A stretch of 64,000 nucleotides of DNA, taken from Trichocoleus sp. (GTDB taxonomy: Bacteria > Cyanobacteriota > Cyanobacteriia > Elainellales > Elainellaceae). The translations under genes were made by a program, and so were the position numbers. The stretch covers positions 1 to 64,000 of the forward strand of contig DATNQD010000064.1 of the NCBI GenBank assembly GCA_036702865.1, read 5' to 3'. Position 1 is the first letter of the stretch, and every line of letters begins with the position of its first letter. This document shows positions 62,913 to 64,000 of the stretch, piece by piece. The notes under the pieces are model-generated. The model was given only the letters and a program-made list of their open reading frames with translations, did no database searches and was not told where the DNA came from.

Positions 62913-63137
62913 ATGTCTATATCACCAACCCTACTCCGTCAGCTCTGGACAATCATTGAATCAATACAGACAAGTATTTTGCTCGAAATTGATGACATGG
63001 CACTCGTTCAATTATTGCTCAAGCAGTTTGCCGCTAAGCAGCCGATCGACCCAATGACCAGCAACAATCTCAATCAATACATTCAATCCAGCCTGCCCCT
63101 GATCCGCGATACGGCTGAAAGCCGAAAGTTTGTTTAG
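62913..63137 (+). CDS. Small helical protein, cyanobacterial, unknown function
   Basis: A 74-residue, mostly helical protein (LLRQLWTIIESIQTSILLEI; DDMALVQLLLKQF; NNLNQYIQSSLPLIRDTAES). The hydrophobic spacing suggests a three- or four-helix bundle. The start is ATG 62913 with TAGG upstream; a frame extending to TTG 62862 looks like leader sequence. Proteins of this type are common in cyanobacteria with no known role. It lies 128 bp after the membrane-protein gene and converges on the SH3 protein gene. Confidence 0.7.
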   Translation: MSISPTLLRQLWTIIESIQTSILLEIDDMALVQLLLKQFAAKQPIDPMTSNNLNQYIQSSLPLIRDTAESRKFV

Positions 63138-63224
63138 CGCAAACACTTTCACCTGATGACAAGATGACAAGACAAGATGATAAAGAGTTTTGCTGAACTC
63201 CAACAGCCGTAACCATCCCTAAAA

Positions 63225-64000
63225 CTAATCTCCAGTAATAAAGATAGTCATCTGCCAGCGATTATTAATCTGCTCGAACCGAGCACGATAACCAGCCGGA
63301 ATAAAGGCATAACGACTCGAAACATACCCTCGTTGCCCTTGCGGTGTCGTCACTGGAAACCAGCCGCTTAGCGTCTCAGCCGCAATTCTCTGGCTCTCTG
63401 AAAAAGCATTATAGGCAGCTTGATCGATCGCCACAACCTCATTCGATAGCACTCCAACAACAGCACTATTGAGTTGAGGTTTTGCCCGCACATTCACACC
63501 TTCACCCACTACATAAACATCAGTGAATGGATCGCCCAACGCTGCCTGAGCCACATGAGGACAAACCCAAGCATCTGTAGCAGGTGCACCCGCCGGAGCT
63601 TCATAAGGGGCACAGCCTGTACTAATAATTCGCTCTAACCGTTGCCAAAATAGCGCATTGGGATTATCAATCTCTAAATCATTCAGAGTAATAGGCAGCC
63701 CAAAGGTTAGCCTGATATTGGGTGCAGCGATCGATCGAATAAAGGCAGCATCTCGACCCTGTACGGCTTGCTGTAACTGCTGCCGAAATTGATAGAAAGA
63801 ACTACCGGGTTTCGCCTGATCGATCGCCGTGAAAGGTCTGCGAGCACTGGCACTGAGTTGAGCAATCTTCGCTGATCCTAAAGTCACTGAGTGTGACTGG
63901 TCGAGCGCCAAGCCCTGCTGAGGAAAAGAAACTGCTCTAGCACGATGGGCAGAGCTACTCAGTAGCGTCAGAATTAGCAGTGGAGTCAGGTGAAGAAATC
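63225..64000 (-). CDS. Secreted SH3-domain protein, 5' end outside the window
   Basis: The minus-strand frame runs off the right edge. The first readable residues (FLHLTPLLILTLLSSSAHRA) are the core of a signal peptide, probably cut after RARA. The mature protein then has an unknown N-terminal helical domain (SSFYQFRQQLQQAVQGRDAA). A bacterial SH3-like domain follows (VYVVGEGVNVRAKPQLNSAV near the middle; RGYVSSRYAFIPAG) and a C-terminal strand. A TTG at 63911 could be mistaken for the start, but the signal peptide upstream shows the true start lies beyond 64000. SH3 domains of this type bind peptidoglycan or other envelope polymers. The function is not known. Confidence 0.82.
   Translation of the reverse strand, partial: FLHLTPLLILTLLSSSAHRARAVSFPQQGLALDQSHSVTLGSAKIAQLSASARRPFTAIDQAKPGSSFYQFRQQLQQAVQGRDAAFIRSIAAPNIRLTFGLPITLNDLEIDNPNALFWQRLERIISTGCAPYEAPAGAPATDAWVCPHVAQAALGDPFTDVYVVGEGVNVRAKPQLNSAVVGVLSNEVVAIDQAAYNAFSESQRIAAETLSGWFPVTTPQGQRGYVSSRYAFIPAGYRARFEQINNRWQMTIFITGD

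Noticed and set aside
63225-63911. Complete gene starting at TTG 63911
   Set aside because: In-frame signal-peptide residues continue to the window edge, so the start lies outside.

Overview
The window is cyanobacterial chromosome. The palindrome cgatcg and its extended form gcgatcgc (HIP1) occur throughout. Several genes are of cyanobacterial type: a small redox LuxR-type regulator like PedR, a PTPA-CTERM/cyanoexosortase pair, an HpsJ-like protein, and conserved small proteins known only from cyanobacteria. A filamentous Leptolyngbya-like organism would fit, but the species cannot be read from the sequence. I see no rRNA, tRNA, CRISPR array or intact insertion sequence.

Region 1 (1-7.1 kb) looks like a compact natural-product unit. 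It holds a TyrA of the fused chorismate mutase/prephenate dehydrogenase type, a divergent NRPS-like protein (truncated condensation, adenylation, carrier and thioesterase domains), and a convergent 14-helix MFS exporter. The adenylation domain has Ser where amino-acid-activating domains have Asp235. With a dedicated source of 4-hydroxyphenylpyruvate next door, this suggests activation of an aryl-pyruvate rather than an amino acid.

Region 2 (7.1-19 kb) is housekeeping: hisS, a pedR-like regulator coupled to a small gene, two murein hydrolases (amidase and MltA), a CPA1-RCK antiporter, a methyltransferase, msrP, cynS and a GDSL esterase.

Region 3 (19.5-54.2 kb) is a large exopolysaccharide locus. 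It starts with a Wza-like export protein and a Wzc-like tyrosine autokinase whose C-terminal tail is frameshifted off. A WecA/MraY-type initiating transferase and a WbuB-like glycosyltransferase follow, then a sorting unit of PTPA-CTERM protein, HpsJ-like protein and exosortase. After that come an MsbA/PglK-type ABC exporter, an acetyltransferase, two kinds of polysaccharide pyruvyl transferase, an RTX protein, about ten more glycosyltransferases, a Wzy-like polymerase, a methyltransferase, a YdcF-like protein and a WcaF-like acetyltransferase. No Wzx is recognisable, so the ABC exporter is the best flippase candidate. The middle of the locus is AT-rich, poor in cgatcg, and carries three decaying glycosyltransferase genes: a 28-codon GT2 stub, an exostosin-like gene with an internal TAG and a 22-bp duplication, and a 5'-truncated frameshifted GT4. 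This is the picture of a locus being actively rearranged.

Region 4 (54.3-64 kb) returns to ordinary genes: a response regulator, a Uup-like ABC-F ATPase, a NUDIX hydrolase, a PAS histidine kinase, a CodA-like amidohydrolase, mtnA, two small cyanobacterial proteins and an SH3-domain secreted protein cut by the window edge.
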